From NCBI GenBank assembly GCA_965659675.1, contig CBFHWY010000098.1:1-8889 (forward strand): a DNA stretch of 8,889 nucleotides, written 5' to 3'. This DNA is from CBFHWY01 sp965659675 (lineage in GTDB: Bacteria > Bacteroidota > Bacteroidia > Flavobacteriales_G > Salibacteraceae). The notes beneath the pieces are model-generated. The model saw only the letters and a list, made by a program, of their open reading frames with translations, searched no databases and had not been told where the DNA came from. Below are positions 1-6,600 of the stretch, piece after piece. The stretch's first letter is position 1; each line of letters opens with the position of its first letter. The translations under genes were made by a program, and so were the position numbers.

Positions 1-1
1 C

Positions 2-733
2 GGAGTTGATGATATGATCAGCTTTCCTGCCGACTCTATGTTGAATGATACCTTTAGCATGGCTACCTGGGTCAAGGTATATTCCAATCCAGGTCCTGGG
101 GAATCTCAGGCAATTTGTTCTTTTGGATCAAATGGTGCAGATCACAGCATCATGTTGAGTAATAACACTGGCTTTCAACATATAGGTTTTGGATTTGGCT
201 CCATTGGAACACTACAATCCAACATTTGGACTGACAGCCTTCCTGATACTAATAAGTGGTATCATATTGTTGTAAGTCGCACAGCAAGCACACTAAAGAT
301 CTACATCAACGGCAAATTAGAGGACAGTTTGCAAACGGCAGTTCCCATATTTGGAAACAGCCCTAATGCCGCAATGGGGTCTAGAAGAGGAGTTAACCAG
401 TACTTTCATGGGGTAATTGATGAGTTGAGCTATTACCCCTGTTTGCTTGGTCAATCTGATATTGAAGTCCTCGCATCTGATACAATGATCTCCACCAGCA
501 CTCCTGAACTCAGTTCACCAAAATACCGGGTATTCCCAAATCCGACTCGATCTGCGATTTACATCGATGGACCGCAAGTCGGTAAATTAAAGCTTTACAA
601 TATTCATGGAGAGTTGATCAAGAAGGCTGCGCATCAAGACAAGATGGACCTCAAGGGTCTTCCAACTGGAATTTACTTCCTGAAAATTGAAAGTTTCGGG
701 GGTGTTCAAACTCGGGAAATAGTCTTGCATTGA
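2..733 (+). CDS. LamG-domain secreted protein with T9SS type A sorting tail (3' part)
   Basis: This is the C-terminal part of a larger secreted protein. The reading frame is open to the left edge (codons from base 2 read GVDDMISFP), so the ATG at 14 is probably internal. Bases about 14-480 encode a concanavalin/LamG-like fold: the features seen are ATWVKVYSNP, a WYHIVVSR...LKIYINGKLEDS core, and the closing FHGVIDELSYYPCLL...DIEVL strand typical of Laminin_G_3 domains. Bases about 520-733 encode a por-type sorting domain (YRVFPNPTRS, then KLKLYNIHGELI, then LPTGIYFLKIE, ending in REIVLH). In this family the tail directs export through the type IX system and is removed when the protein is released or anchored at the surface. 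LamG domains commonly bind glycans or proteins, but no catalytic module is visible here, so the substrate is unknown. The gene is convergent with ftsY, 31 bases away. Confidence 0.9.
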   Translation, partial: GVDDMISFPADSMLNDTFSMATWVKVYSNPGPGESQAICSFGSNGADHSIMLSNNTGFQHIGFGFGSIGTLQSNIWTDSLPDTNKWYHIVVSRTASTLKIYINGKLEDSLQTAVPIFGNSPNAAMGSRRGVNQYFHGVIDELSYYPCLLGQSDIEVLASDTMISTSTPELSSPKYRVFPNPTRSAIYIDGPQVGKLKLYNIHGELIKKAAHQDKMDLKGLPTGIYFLKIESFGGVQTREIVLH

Positions 734-746
734 TATTTTATCAATG
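728..746. repeat. Perfect AT-rich hairpin between convergent genes
   Basis: CATTGATA (728-735) and TATCAATG (739-746) are exact inverted complements around a TTT loop, giving an 8-bp stem. The stem contains the TGA stop (731-733) of the LamG gene and lies between two convergent genes. It has only four G or C bases per strand pair set and no clean T-run follows on either strand, so it is at best a weak or factor-assisted bidirectional terminator. It may be chance in an AT-rich gap. Confidence 0.35.
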
Positions 747-764
747 AAGGCCTGATATCTCTGT

Positions 765-1715
765 TTAAGCAAACAGGGAGTCAACAAACTCCTTGCGATC
801 AAATACCTGAAGGTCTTGCATTTGCTCACCAATTCCAATGTAGCGAACGGGGATCTTGAATTGATCTGAGATGCCTATCACTACTCCCCCTTTGGCAGTA
901 CCATCAACTTTTGTGAGGGCTACAGCGCTTACCTCCGTGGCTTTTGTAAACTGTTTCGCTTGTTCAATGGCATTTTGGCCAGTAGATGCATCCAGCACAA
1001 GCAATACCTCATGAGGAGCCCCGGGATAGACTTTCTGCATCACATTTTTTATCTTACTGAGCTCATTCATCAGATTGGTCTTGTTGTGCAAACGGCCCGC
1101 AGTATCAATAATGACCACATCTGAATTTCTCGATCTAGCCGCAGAGAGCGTGTCAAAAGCAACGCTGGCTGGATCACTTCCCATTTTCTGAGCAATAACA
1201 GGAACCCCTACTCTATCGCCCCATATCTTAAGTTGATCGATGGCAGCCGCTCTAAAGGTATCGGCAGCCCCCAGGAGCACATCATAACCATTGCCCTTAA
1301 ATTGATGAGCGAGCTTGCCAATGGTCGTGGTCTTCCCCACTCCATTCACACCAACAACCATGATCACGTATGGCTCTCCATCGACAGCTCCGGGAAGCTT
1401 TTGACCTTCGTTATCTTCCTGCTCTTCCAGCAACAGCGCGATCTCCTCTCTCAAAATAATATTGAGCTCGTCTGTACTAGTGTACTTATCTCTTGAAACG
1501 CGCTCCTCTATGCGCTCGATGATCTTTATAGTGGTCTCTACTCCAACATCAGAGGTAATGAGCACCTCCTCCAGGTTATCCAGCACCTCATCATCCACAC
1601 GGGATTTCCCGACAACGGCTCTGGATAGCTTTGAGAAGAAAGATTGTTTTGTTTTGCTCAGACCTTCGTCTAGCTTCTCCTTCTTCTCTTTATTGAAGAG
1701 TCCGAAAAATCCCAT
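765..1715 (-). CDS. ftsY: Signal recognition particle receptor FtsY
   Basis: FtsY is the SRP receptor GTPase. It docks ribosome-SRP complexes at the inner membrane and hands nascent membrane proteins to SecYEG. The 316-residue product has a short basic/amphipathic N-terminus (MGFFGLFNKEKKEKL) that could contact the membrane. The helical N domain spans about 20-100. The G domain carries G1 GVNGVGKTT at 122-130, DTFRAAA at 152-158, G3 DTAGR at 204-208, G4 TKVD at 268-271 and the closing GIGEQMQDLQVFD. It lacks the long acidic A domain of E. coli FtsY, which is normal for this phylum. Ffh is excluded because there is no methionine-rich M domain. The ATG lies 39 bases after the DUF4295 stop, with a terminator-like hairpin in that gap, so expression may depend on read-through. 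No good promoter of its own was found. Confidence 0.97.
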   Translation of the reverse strand: MGFFGLFNKEKKEKLDEGLSKTKQSFFSKLSRAVVGKSRVDDEVLDNLEEVLITSDVGVETTIKIIERIEERVSRDKYTSTDELNIILREEIALLLEEQEDNEGQKLPGAVDGEPYVIMVVGVNGVGKTTTIGKLAHQFKGNGYDVLLGAADTFRAAAIDQLKIWGDRVGVPVIAQKMGSDPASVAFDTLSAARSRNSDVVIIDTAGRLHNKTNLMNELSKIKNVMQKVYPGAPHEVLLVLDASTGQNAIEQAKQFTKATEVSAVALTKVDGTAKGGVVIGISDQFKIPVRYIGIGEQMQDLQVFDRKEFVDSLFA

Positions 1716-1729
1716 TAACTGCTTTAATC

Positions 1730-1750
1730 AAAAAAGCCCCTTTCGGGGCT
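1730..1750 (-). terminator. Intrinsic terminator after DUF4295, upstream of ftsY
   Basis: On the minus strand AGCCCC (1750-1745), a GAAA tetraloop (1744-1741) and GGGGCT (1740-1735) form a perfect 6-bp GC-rich stem. A run of six T follows (1735-1730, the first T shared with the stem). This is a classical rho-independent terminator. It starts 4 bases after the DUF4295 stop (1755) and ends 14 bases before the ftsY ATG. It should end most rpmG-DUF4295 transcripts and limit read-through into ftsY, which would lower ftsY mRNA relative to the ribosomal protein genes. Confidence 0.85.
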
Positions 1751-1754
1751 CAAA

Positions 1755-1907
1755 TTATTTCGAAAGGAATTCGTTCACCTTATCTTTAGGTAGAATCTCC
1801 TGTTTAAAGATGTAAGCGCCTGACTTATCAGACTTTACCATCTTTATGACCTTTGCGAGGCTTTTGGAGCCTCCTTTGGATAGACCTGCAACTGTTTTCT
1901 TAGCCAT
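1755..1907 (-). CDS. DUF4295 family mini-protein (50 aa)
   Basis: This short gene encodes 50 residues, starting MAKKTVAGLSKGGSKSLAKV and ending KVNEFLSK, with the core VIKMVKSDKSGAYIFKQEIL. The MAKKTVA start, the K-x-VIKMVKS-x-K-(T/S)GAY core and the length match the DUF4295 family, which I know as a Bacteroidota protein encoded beside rpmG. It is very basic, which fits a ribosome-associated role, but no function is established. It starts 8 bases after the rpmG stop, so the two are almost certainly co-transcribed. Its stop is followed immediately by an intrinsic terminator. The ATG at 1907-1905 is the only sensible start. Confidence 0.92.
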   Translation of the reverse strand: MAKKTVAGLSKGGSKSLAKVIKMVKSDKSGAYIFKQEILPKDKVNEFLSK

Positions 1908-1915
1908 GACGTATC

Positions 1916-2098
1916 TTATTTAATTTCTTTATGAATTGTGTAGCGCTTCAGGATCGGGTTATACTTTTTGATCTCCATACGATCGGGAGTATTCTTCCTG
2001 TTCTTTGTTGTGATATAGCGCGAAGTGCCCGGCTGACCTGACTCTTTATGCTCGGTGCACTCTAAAATTACCTGTACTCTGTTACCTTTCTTCGCCAT
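1916..2098 (-). CDS. rpmG: 50S ribosomal protein L33
   Basis: L33 is a small protein of the large ribosomal subunit, located near the E site. The 60-residue product begins MAKKGNRVQVILECTEHK, continues TSRYITTKNRKNTPDRMEIKKYNP and ends LKRYTIHKEIK, which is the full L33 fold at normal length. Only one cysteine is present (in LECTEHK), so the protein is the zinc-independent (C-minus) type. It leads the rpmG-DUF4295 pair. In this genome it is separated from rpmB by a peptidase gene and appears to have its own promoter box (TATTTTTG at 2125-2118), 19 bases before the ATG. Confidence 0.97.
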   Translation of the reverse strand: MAKKGNRVQVILECTEHKESGQPGTSRYITTKNRKNTPDRMEIKKYNPILKRYTIHKEIK

Positions 2099-2117
2099 CC
2101 TTGCTCAATTAGGGGTG

Positions 2118-2125
2118 CAAAAATA
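2118..2125 (-). promoter_or_regulatory. Putative -7 box for rpmG (TATTTTTG)
   Basis: On the minus strand, TATTTTTG matches the Bacteroidota -7 consensus TAnnTTTG exactly. It lies in the 49-base gap between the peptidase stop and rpmG, 19 bases before the ATG, a spacing similar to that of the stronger rpmB promoter. No TTG is found 19-21 bases upstream, so the -33 element is missing or degenerate and the call is tentative. Confidence 0.45.
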
Positions 2126-2147
2126 GTAATTTCATCAAGATGAGAGG

Positions 2148-3509
2148 CTAGTCTGCCTGCTTTTTCCATTTATCGAATATACTCGGCTCTTTCATCAGCG
2201 ATTCTATCTCAGGAATCTCTTTGGTTACGCAGTCTGAAAGGTTTTCAGGATCAGAAGGTGTAATGAGAATATCGTCTTCAATTCTGATGCCGATGTTCCA
2301 CCATTTTGGGTCGCAATTACTCCCTTCAGGGATATAAATGCCGGGCTCCACTGTAATAATGCTCCCAGCCTGAAGTTTATCATAAGATCCGACATCATGC
2401 ACATCCAAACCCAAATAATGACTCGTACCATGCATGAAGTACTTTCGGTGTTGCATAAAGTTATCGATCAGCCCAAGTTCCTTCAGACCCTCGGCGATCA
2501 CAGCTCTTGCCGCAGCATCTGGTGCCCGAAAGGATTTGCCCACTCTACATTCTTCAATTCCTGCCTTTTGAGCTTTTAGCACAAGTTCATAGATCAGCTT
2601 CTGCTCTTCGGAAAAATTTCCACCCACTGGGAAAGATCGTGTAATATCTGCTGTGTAACCCTTGTACTCCGCCCCAACATCTGCCACTACAAAATCATTC
2701 TGTTCCAGGTCTTTGGTGTTTTCCCAGTAGTGAAGTACACATGAATTCTGTTTACCTCCAATAATCGAAGGGTAAGCGGGCTTACGGGCCCCATTCCATC
2801 GAAATACGGATTCGATGACCGCCTCCATTTGATATTCAGATAATTCATTCTTTGAGGCTTTCATCAACTCCTGATGTCCCAGGCAAGAGATCTCGATCAC
2901 ACGACGCATTTGATCTATTTCCCAGGAATCTTTGATCTTCCGAAGTTCAGCGATCTCATCATAGAGCGCATCATTAACCTTAATGGCATTGGAGGAAATC
3001 CAGTTGGATAAGCTTCTTCTTTGGTCATTTGTCTCAGGATCCTTCTGAGGAAGTGAGTTCATGTCAACCAGACTTAGCGACTTCGCCGGAACCTTTCTTA
3101 TGATCCCCTCCAGTTCAGAAAGCTCCATCCCTTTCAGTCCACTGATGACTCCAGACTGATTAGGACCTAAACGCTCACCATGCCACACCGCATCACTTTG
3201 GTTCTTTGGTCGAACAAATAGCAGGGCAGATTCAAGTTCAGCGCTTTTGGCAAGTGCATCAGAAAGTAAAATAAGTATGACCCCAGGCTCACTTATCCCT
3301 GTAAGATACCTGATGTTCGGATTTGGATGATATTCGTAGTTGATGTCTCTAGACATCTGTTTAACGGGATAAGAGATAACAAGTGCCATCTCATCCGCTT
3401 CCAGAGTTGCCCGCAAAGCTTCCCGTCTCTTGTCAAGTAGTTCAACTGGCTGCGCAATTGCGACGAGCTGCAAGGCAAATAGGAAGACGATCGACAATGC
3501 TCTCTTCAT
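2148..3509 (-). CDS. Exported Xaa-Pro aminopeptidase-like M24 metallopeptidase
   Basis: This is an aminopeptidase P-type enzyme, expected to remove the N-terminal residue of peptides with proline in second position. The 453-residue product starts with a signal peptide (MKRALSIVFLFALQLVAIAQ, likely cut after AIA), so it should act in the periplasm or outside the cell. The aminopeptidase P N-terminal domain covers about 22-175 and the M24 pita-bread domain about 195-425. All five dinuclear metal ligands are in place: D277 and D288 (11 apart, as in E. coli PepP), H364 in GTSHYLGLDVHD, E388 in TVEPGIYI and E411 in GIRIEDD. The enzyme therefore looks active. Length is normal for the family. It lies between rpmB and rpmG, which is unusual, with a possible promoter box 62 bases upstream. 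Prolidase is an alternative, but the N-domain and HDVG motif favour aminopeptidase P. Confidence 0.92.
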   Translation of the reverse strand: MKRALSIVFLFALQLVAIAQPVELLDKRREALRATLEADEMALVISYPVKQMSRDINYEYHPNPNIRYLTGISEPGVILILLSDALAKSAELESALLFVRPKNQSDAVWHGERLGPNQSGVISGLKGMELSELEGIIRKVPAKSLSLVDMNSLPQKDPETNDQRRSLSNWISSNAIKVNDALYDEIAELRKIKDSWEIDQMRRVIEISCLGHQELMKASKNELSEYQMEAVIESVFRWNGARKPAYPSIIGGKQNSCVLHYWENTKDLEQNDFVVADVGAEYKGYTADITRSFPVGGNFSEEQKLIYELVLKAQKAGIEECRVGKSFRAPDAAARAVIAEGLKELGLIDNFMQHRKYFMHGTSHYLGLDVHDVGSYDKLQAGSIITVEPGIYIPEGSNCDPKWWNIGIRIEDDILITPSDPENLSDCVTKEIPEIESLMKEPSIFDKWKKQAD

Positions 3510-3570
3510 CAGAGCCTAAAGGTACTAAAGTAAGATGATGGAATAGAAGATCTGACCTGACAATGTAGAT

Positions 3571-3578
3571 CAAACCTA
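3571..3578 (-). promoter_or_regulatory. Putative -7 box for the M24 peptidase (TAGGTTTG)
   Basis: On the minus strand TAGGTTTG fits TAnnTTTG exactly. It sits just after the rpmB stop and 61 bases before the peptidase ATG. There is no TTG at the right spacing (TTA at 21 is the nearest), so it is weak evidence that the peptidase can be transcribed separately from rpmB. Confidence 0.35.
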
Positions 3579-3591
3579 TCAGTAAAACTGC

Positions 3592-3831
3592 TTATCCTTT
3601 AAAGAAGCCTTTTTCTCTGGCCTCTCCAAGGCACTTATGCAATCCGTTCTTATTGATGTTACGAAGTCCGGAAGCAGATACCTTCAAGGTGATCCAGCGA
3701 TCTTCTTCAGCATAATAGAAACGCTTCACCTGAAGGTTTGGGCGAAATTTTCGCTTGGTTCTATTATTTGAGTGAGATACAAAGTTTCCAACCAATGCTT
3801 TCTTTCCAGTAATTTGACAAATATTCGCCAT
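3592..3831 (-). CDS. rpmB: 50S ribosomal protein L28
   Basis: L28 is a large-subunit ribosomal protein. The 79-residue product reads MANICQITGKKALVGNFVSH, then NNRTKRKFRPNLQVKRFYY, then WITLKVSASGLRNINKNGL, which is the family signature at normal length for Bacteroidota. The paired CxxC zinc ligands of some L28 proteins are absent. The gene follows cinA by 35 bases but has an excellent promoter of its own overlapping the cinA end, so it can be expressed at ribosomal levels independently of cinA. Downstream comes the M24 peptidase and not rpmG directly. Confidence 0.97.
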   Translation of the reverse strand: MANICQITGKKALVGNFVSHSNNRTKRKFRPNLQVKRFYYAEEDRWITLKVSASGLRNINKNGLHKCLGEAREKGFFKG

Positions 3832-3853
3832 GACGCTTTAAAATTTCGGGCGG

Positions 3854-3884
3854 CAAATGTAACGAATTATTTCTTTTTTAGCAA
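3854..3884 (-). promoter_or_regulatory. Bacteroidota housekeeping promoter of rpmB
   Basis: On the minus strand, TTG (3884-3882), exactly 20 spacer bases and TACATTTG (3861-3854) reproduce the Bacteroidota primary sigma factor consensus TTG-N19-21-TAnnTTTG. The -33 element lies inside the last codons of cinA. The -7 box ends 22 bases before the rpmB ATG, so the leader would be only about 15 bases long. Both elements being perfect suggests a strong promoter. Confidence 0.75.
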
Positions 3885-5120
3885 TTCCAGTCTCAACATA
3901 TTTAGCGCTGCATTGGTGGCTCTTTTGATATTTTGCTCGCGTAATCTTCCGAAGCTGAACTTTTCAGCTTCTATGAGCCCTTCTTTTCCCGCAAGCGCAA
4001 TCCATACTGTTCCTACGGGCTTTTCATCTGAGCCCCCATCAGGTCCCGCAACTCCTGATACTGATAGTGCATAGTCGGCGCCTGTATTCCTCACCGCACC
4101 TTCAGCCATTTCTCGGACCACCTGCTCGCTTACTGCACCGTGTTGTTGCAGACTTGCTTTGGAAACTCCAAGCAGCTCCTGCTTCAGTTCATTAGAATAG
4201 GTGACCATTCCGCCCAGAAAGTACGCCGAACTTCCCGGAACCAGGGTGATCTCGTGCGCAATATTGCCGCCAGTACATGACTCGGCGGTAGCCATAGATT
4301 TACCCAGTTCTTGAAGTAATTCACCGACAGCGAGGGGAAGTTCAATATTCTCTTCGCCGTAGATCAGATCGGGAATGATCTCATAAAGCTCATCTGCCTT
4401 ATCATCGATCTCATCTTTGAGCTGATCAAAATCTTCACCCCTGCCACTCAAGCGAAGTCTTACTCTTCCAGAAGATGGCAAATAGGCCAACTTTATTCTT
4501 GTTTGCTCTAAGCTGTCTTCCCATTCGTCGATCAACTCCATCAAACTTGATTCTCCTAAGCCTGTAGTCAGGATCGTACGATGATAGTTATACATAGTAT
4601 CGAAAGTCTCATTGAGTCTGGGTAACACTTCATTGGTCATGAGTTTCTTCATCTCATAAGGCACTCCTGGCAGTGAGATCACCACGCGTCCGTTCCGCTC
4701 AAACCACATTCCAGCTGCTGTGCCGTGATGATTCATTAGTACAGTACAATCATGCGGAACCTCGGCCTGACCATAACTTGCTTTCGGAACTCCGGGCCTA
4801 CCTAGTGACTTGAATAATCTTTCAACATGATCAAAGAGCTCTTGTCTGAACTCAAGTGGTGAATTAAAGTACTCAGCGAGCGTTTTCTTTGTAAGGTCAT
4901 CTTTTGTAGGTCCCAGACCACCAGTGATAATGGTCAGATCACATTTGCGAAGTGATTCATCCACGGCCAGTCGTATTTCCGCTGGATCGTCGGAGATCGT
5001 GATCATCCTACTCACTTCGAAACCAACCTTATCGAGTTCCTCGGCTATATATTGAGCATTGGTATTTAGGATCTGCCCAATGAGTATTTCATCTCCGATA
5101 TTGATTATTTCTGCTTTCAT
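3867..5120 (-). CDS. cinA: CinA family protein (putative NMN amidohydrolase / pyrophosphatase)
   Basis: In characterised CinA proteins the C-terminal domain deamidates nicotinamide mononucleotide (NAD salvage, PncC activity) and the N-terminal MoaB/MoeA-like domain has ADP-ribose pyrophosphatase activity. The product is 417 residues, the standard two-domain length. The N domain begins MKAEIINIGDEILIGQ and has the GGLGPTKDD motif at 67-75. The C domain has TAESCTGG at 278-285, with the serine expected to be catalytic, and SGVAGPDGGSDEKPVGTV at 355-372. The frame extends upstream to a TTG at 5198, but that adds 26 residues without homology and would overlap the divergent gene, so I take the ATG at 5120-5118. 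The 77-base gap to the divergent plus-strand gene must hold its promoter. Only a poor -7-like TCAATTTG right before the ATG was seen. Confidence 0.95.
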   Translation of the reverse strand: MKAEIINIGDEILIGQILNTNAQYIAEELDKVGFEVSRMITISDDPAEIRLAVDESLRKCDLTIITGGLGPTKDDLTKKTLAEYFNSPLEFRQELFDHVERLFKSLGRPGVPKASYGQAEVPHDCTVLMNHHGTAAGMWFERNGRVVISLPGVPYEMKKLMTNEVLPRLNETFDTMYNYHRTILTTGLGESSLMELIDEWEDSLEQTRIKLAYLPSSGRVRLRLSGRGEDFDQLKDEIDDKADELYEIIPDLIYGEENIELPLAVGELLQELGKSMATAESCTGGNIAHEITLVPGSSAYFLGGMVTYSNELKQELLGVSKASLQQHGAVSEQVVREMAEGAVRNTGADYALSVSGVAGPDGGSDEKPVGTVWIALAGKEGLIEAEKFSFGRLREQNIKRATNAALNMLRLELLKKK

Positions 5121-5144
5121 ATCAAATTGAATCTGGTTTCCAGG

Positions 5145-5175
5145 TTGAATTTCGCGCTGCAATTGAGTACCTTTG
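5145..5175 (+). promoter_or_regulatory. Bacteroidota housekeeping promoter of the PD40/PKD gene
   Basis: TTG (5145-5147), 20 spacer bases and TACCTTTG (5168-5175) match TTG-N20-TAnnTTTG exactly. The -7 box ends 22 bases before the ATG at 5198, the same geometry as the rpmB promoter in this window. It lies in the gap shared with divergently transcribed cinA. Its perfect state shows that the broken gene downstream can probably still be transcribed. Confidence 0.72.
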
Positions 5176-5197
5176 GCGAATTCAGAAGAACGCAACA

Positions 5198-5545
5198 ATG
5201 TTATTAAAGTTCGGCTTGCGAGGATTCATTTGTTCGCTCCTTTTGTTCACAGCACATGTTATTCAGGCGCAGCCTGAAGGCAAAACTGCGGATGCATTGG
5301 AGGAAAAGATCTATGATCGTGCTATTGCAATGATGCGCAAGGATTACTTCAAAGGAGAAGAGAGTCTTGCCTACTATATTGCCGAAGCTTATCGAAAATC
5401 TTTTGACTACGCTCAAACCAATGAATGGCATATGAGAGCGATCTCAGCTGGTAATCAACCTTCCTTTTATGGTTATTGTATGACCATGCTCCAAATGGGC
5501 AGGTTAAACGAGTGCTTAAAATATGCCAACAAAAGTTATTGCTGA
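5198..5545 (+). CDS. N-terminal fragment: signal peptide plus TPR-like repeats
   Basis: The ATG at 5198 opens 115 residues. They start with a signal peptide (basic MLLKFGLR, hydrophobic FICSLLLFTAHV, cleavage after IQA) and continue with helical repeats of TPR type (YYIAEAYRKSFDYAQTNEWH, AISAGNQPSFYGYCMTMLQM, GRLNECLKYANK). The frame then ends prematurely at TGA 5543-5545, after the run AACAAAAGTTATTGC. If the break is real, translation yields only this exported stub. Confidence 0.65.
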   Translation: MLLKFGLRGFICSLLLFTAHVIQAQPEGKTADALEEKIYDRAIAMMRKDYFKGEESLAYYIAEAYRKSFDYAQTNEWHMRAISAGNQPSFYGYCMTMLQMGRLNECLKYANKSYC

Positions 5546-6600
5546 ACCCTAATGATGGAGACTTACCAGAGATCATTGAAACTTGTCGAAGGCATTTGAA
5601 TCCTTCCAGGAAAATGGATTCGATAAGCATCCTCACGGAAACCGCACTCGAACAGTTATACCCTGTAGAAAAAAGATCCAATCACGATCCTAAGATCATT
5701 AAATCAGAGGAGGCGCCAAAATATATGATATCGAGTATATACTCTGAGACCTTGCCCAATGAAAAAGTGATACGCCAGAACCGCACGAGTATACCACGGG
5801 TTGATCAGATCAGAGCAATGAAAGCCCTGGGCTTGAAGCACAAGGACAATATGATCGGTATTTACACGATAAAAGACAAAAGGGATGTGAGTTATTTCAT
5901 CATGCCTGATTACTTTGAAGAGCATGAACATAGCGCTCACTATTCGGGTGTAGAAAGCTTCCTCATAGACTATGTAGATTCCGATCTGGAAAATGTGGAA
6001 GGTGCCGAGCTGTTCAAAGACAAGCGTAGCGTTAAATTTCCAGTGCTTTCTGCTGATGGATCAGTGCTTATTTTCGCCTCTAAGGATATGCGCGGAGGTT
6101 ATGGAGGTTATGATCTGTATCGCATGGTTTACAGAAGTCCGTTTTGGTCGAATCCTGAAAACTTAGGTCCCGCGATCAACACCAAAGGAGACGAGATCTA
6201 TCCTTTCATATCATATGACAACAAACTCTACTTCAGCTCCAATGGTCAAGGAGGATATGGAGACCTTGACGTCTTTTCAATAGATCTTGAGATGATCGGA
6301 AAAAGGGATCCTGAATTACTGGAGTCGCCTGTAAATTCAAAGTTTGATGACTATGCATACATGATCAATTCAAAATCTGGTCTGGGCTTATTTGCTTCAA
6401 ACAGGAATAAAGGAAAAAAAGCTGATGTCTATTCCTTTCAGCAAGTATTTGATAATTGCGGAGCTGAGGAGCGTTATGCCGAAGAACGCAAGTACATTCC
6501 ATGTAATGACTCCGCTTTTTGTGTAGATTTTGACATCACAGGCACAGCCATTCCAGAAGGAGTTCCAATAGAGTGTTTATGGGAGATGGGAGATGGGTGA
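5476..6600 (+). CDS. Central fragment: PD40 (WD40-like) propeller strands and start of PKD
   Basis: This frame is open from 5455 to the TGA at 6598-6600. The TTG at 5476 is only a formal start, and the true entry is probably by the upstream frame near 5534. Meaningful homology begins at about KLLLNPNDGD (5533 onward). PD40-type strands are visible at VKFPVLSADGSVLIFASKD with GGYGGYDLYRM, at DEIYPFISYDNKLYFSSN with GGYGDLDVFSI, and at DDYAYMINSKSGLGLFASNR with KKADVYSF. A cysteine-containing linker (DNCGAEERYAEERKYIPCND) then leads to the first PKD strand, cut at WEMGDG. The fragment alone has no signal peptide and would be a non-exported, incomplete propeller. Confidence 0.6.
   Translation: MYDHAPNGQVKRVLKICQQKLLLNPNDGDLPEIIETCRRHLNPSRKMDSISILTETALEQLYPVEKRSNHDPKIIKSEEAPKYMISSIYSETLPNEKVIRQNRTSIPRVDQIRAMKALGLKHKDNMIGIYTIKDKRDVSYFIMPDYFEEHEHSAHYSGVESFLIDYVDSDLENVEGAELFKDKRSVKFPVLSADGSVLIFASKDMRGGYGGYDLYRMVYRSPFWSNPENLGPAINTKGDEIYPFISYDNKLYFSSNGQGGYGDLDVFSIDLEMIGKRDPELLESPVNSKFDDYAYMINSKSGLGLFASNRNKGKKADVYSFQQVFDNCGAEERYAEERKYIPCNDSAFCVDFDITGTAIPEGVPIECLWEMGDG
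5528..5536 (+). other. Probable frameshift site 1 (one base lost in A-run)
   Basis: The upstream frame reads AAC AAA AGT TAT TGC TGA. The downstream frame reads AAG TTA TTG CTG AAC CCT (KLLLNP). One extra A in the run at 5531-5534 would join them as NKKLLLNPND, a natural end of a TPR helix. The window in which both frames are open is 5455-5542, so the exact point is inferred. The site lacks a canonical X-XXY-YYZ slippery heptamer. Confidence 0.6.
6582..6595 (+). repeat. 7-bp tandem duplication GGAGATG x2 causing frameshift 2
   Basis: GGAGATG at 6582-6588 is repeated exactly at 6589-6595, followed by the near-copy GGTGATG (6596-6602). With both copies the central frame reads WEMGDG then TGA. 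With one copy it reads TTA TGG GAG ATG GGT GAT GGT CAT, that is LWEMGDGH, the typical PKD W-x-x-GDG motif running straight into the last fragment. The frame shift is therefore explained base for base. Confidence 0.85.

Noticed and set aside
1233..1815. Plus-strand open frames opposite ftsY and DUF4295 (1233-1496, 1462-1815)
   Set aside because: They are antisense to strongly conserved ftsY and DUF4295 codons, are serine/low-complexity in content, and show no family features.
2099..2147. Terminator for the M24 peptidase (TCATC-TT-GATGA followed by a T-rich stretch)
   Set aside because: A 5-bp stem with a 2-base loop is too tight and AT-rich to be credible, and the T-rich part is better read as the rpmG -7 box.
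5121..5198. 26-residue N-terminal extension of CinA from a TTG at 5198
   Set aside because: The extra residues have no family match, the ATG at 5120 gives the standard MKAEIINIGDEIL start and 417-aa length, and the extension would cover the divergent promoter.
5528..5545. Programmed -1 ribosomal frameshift at AACAAAAGT
   Set aside because: It does not fit the X-XXY-YYZ slippery pattern in the zero frame, I saw no clear downstream stem, and the second lesion in the same gene is an obvious duplication, so indel damage is simpler.
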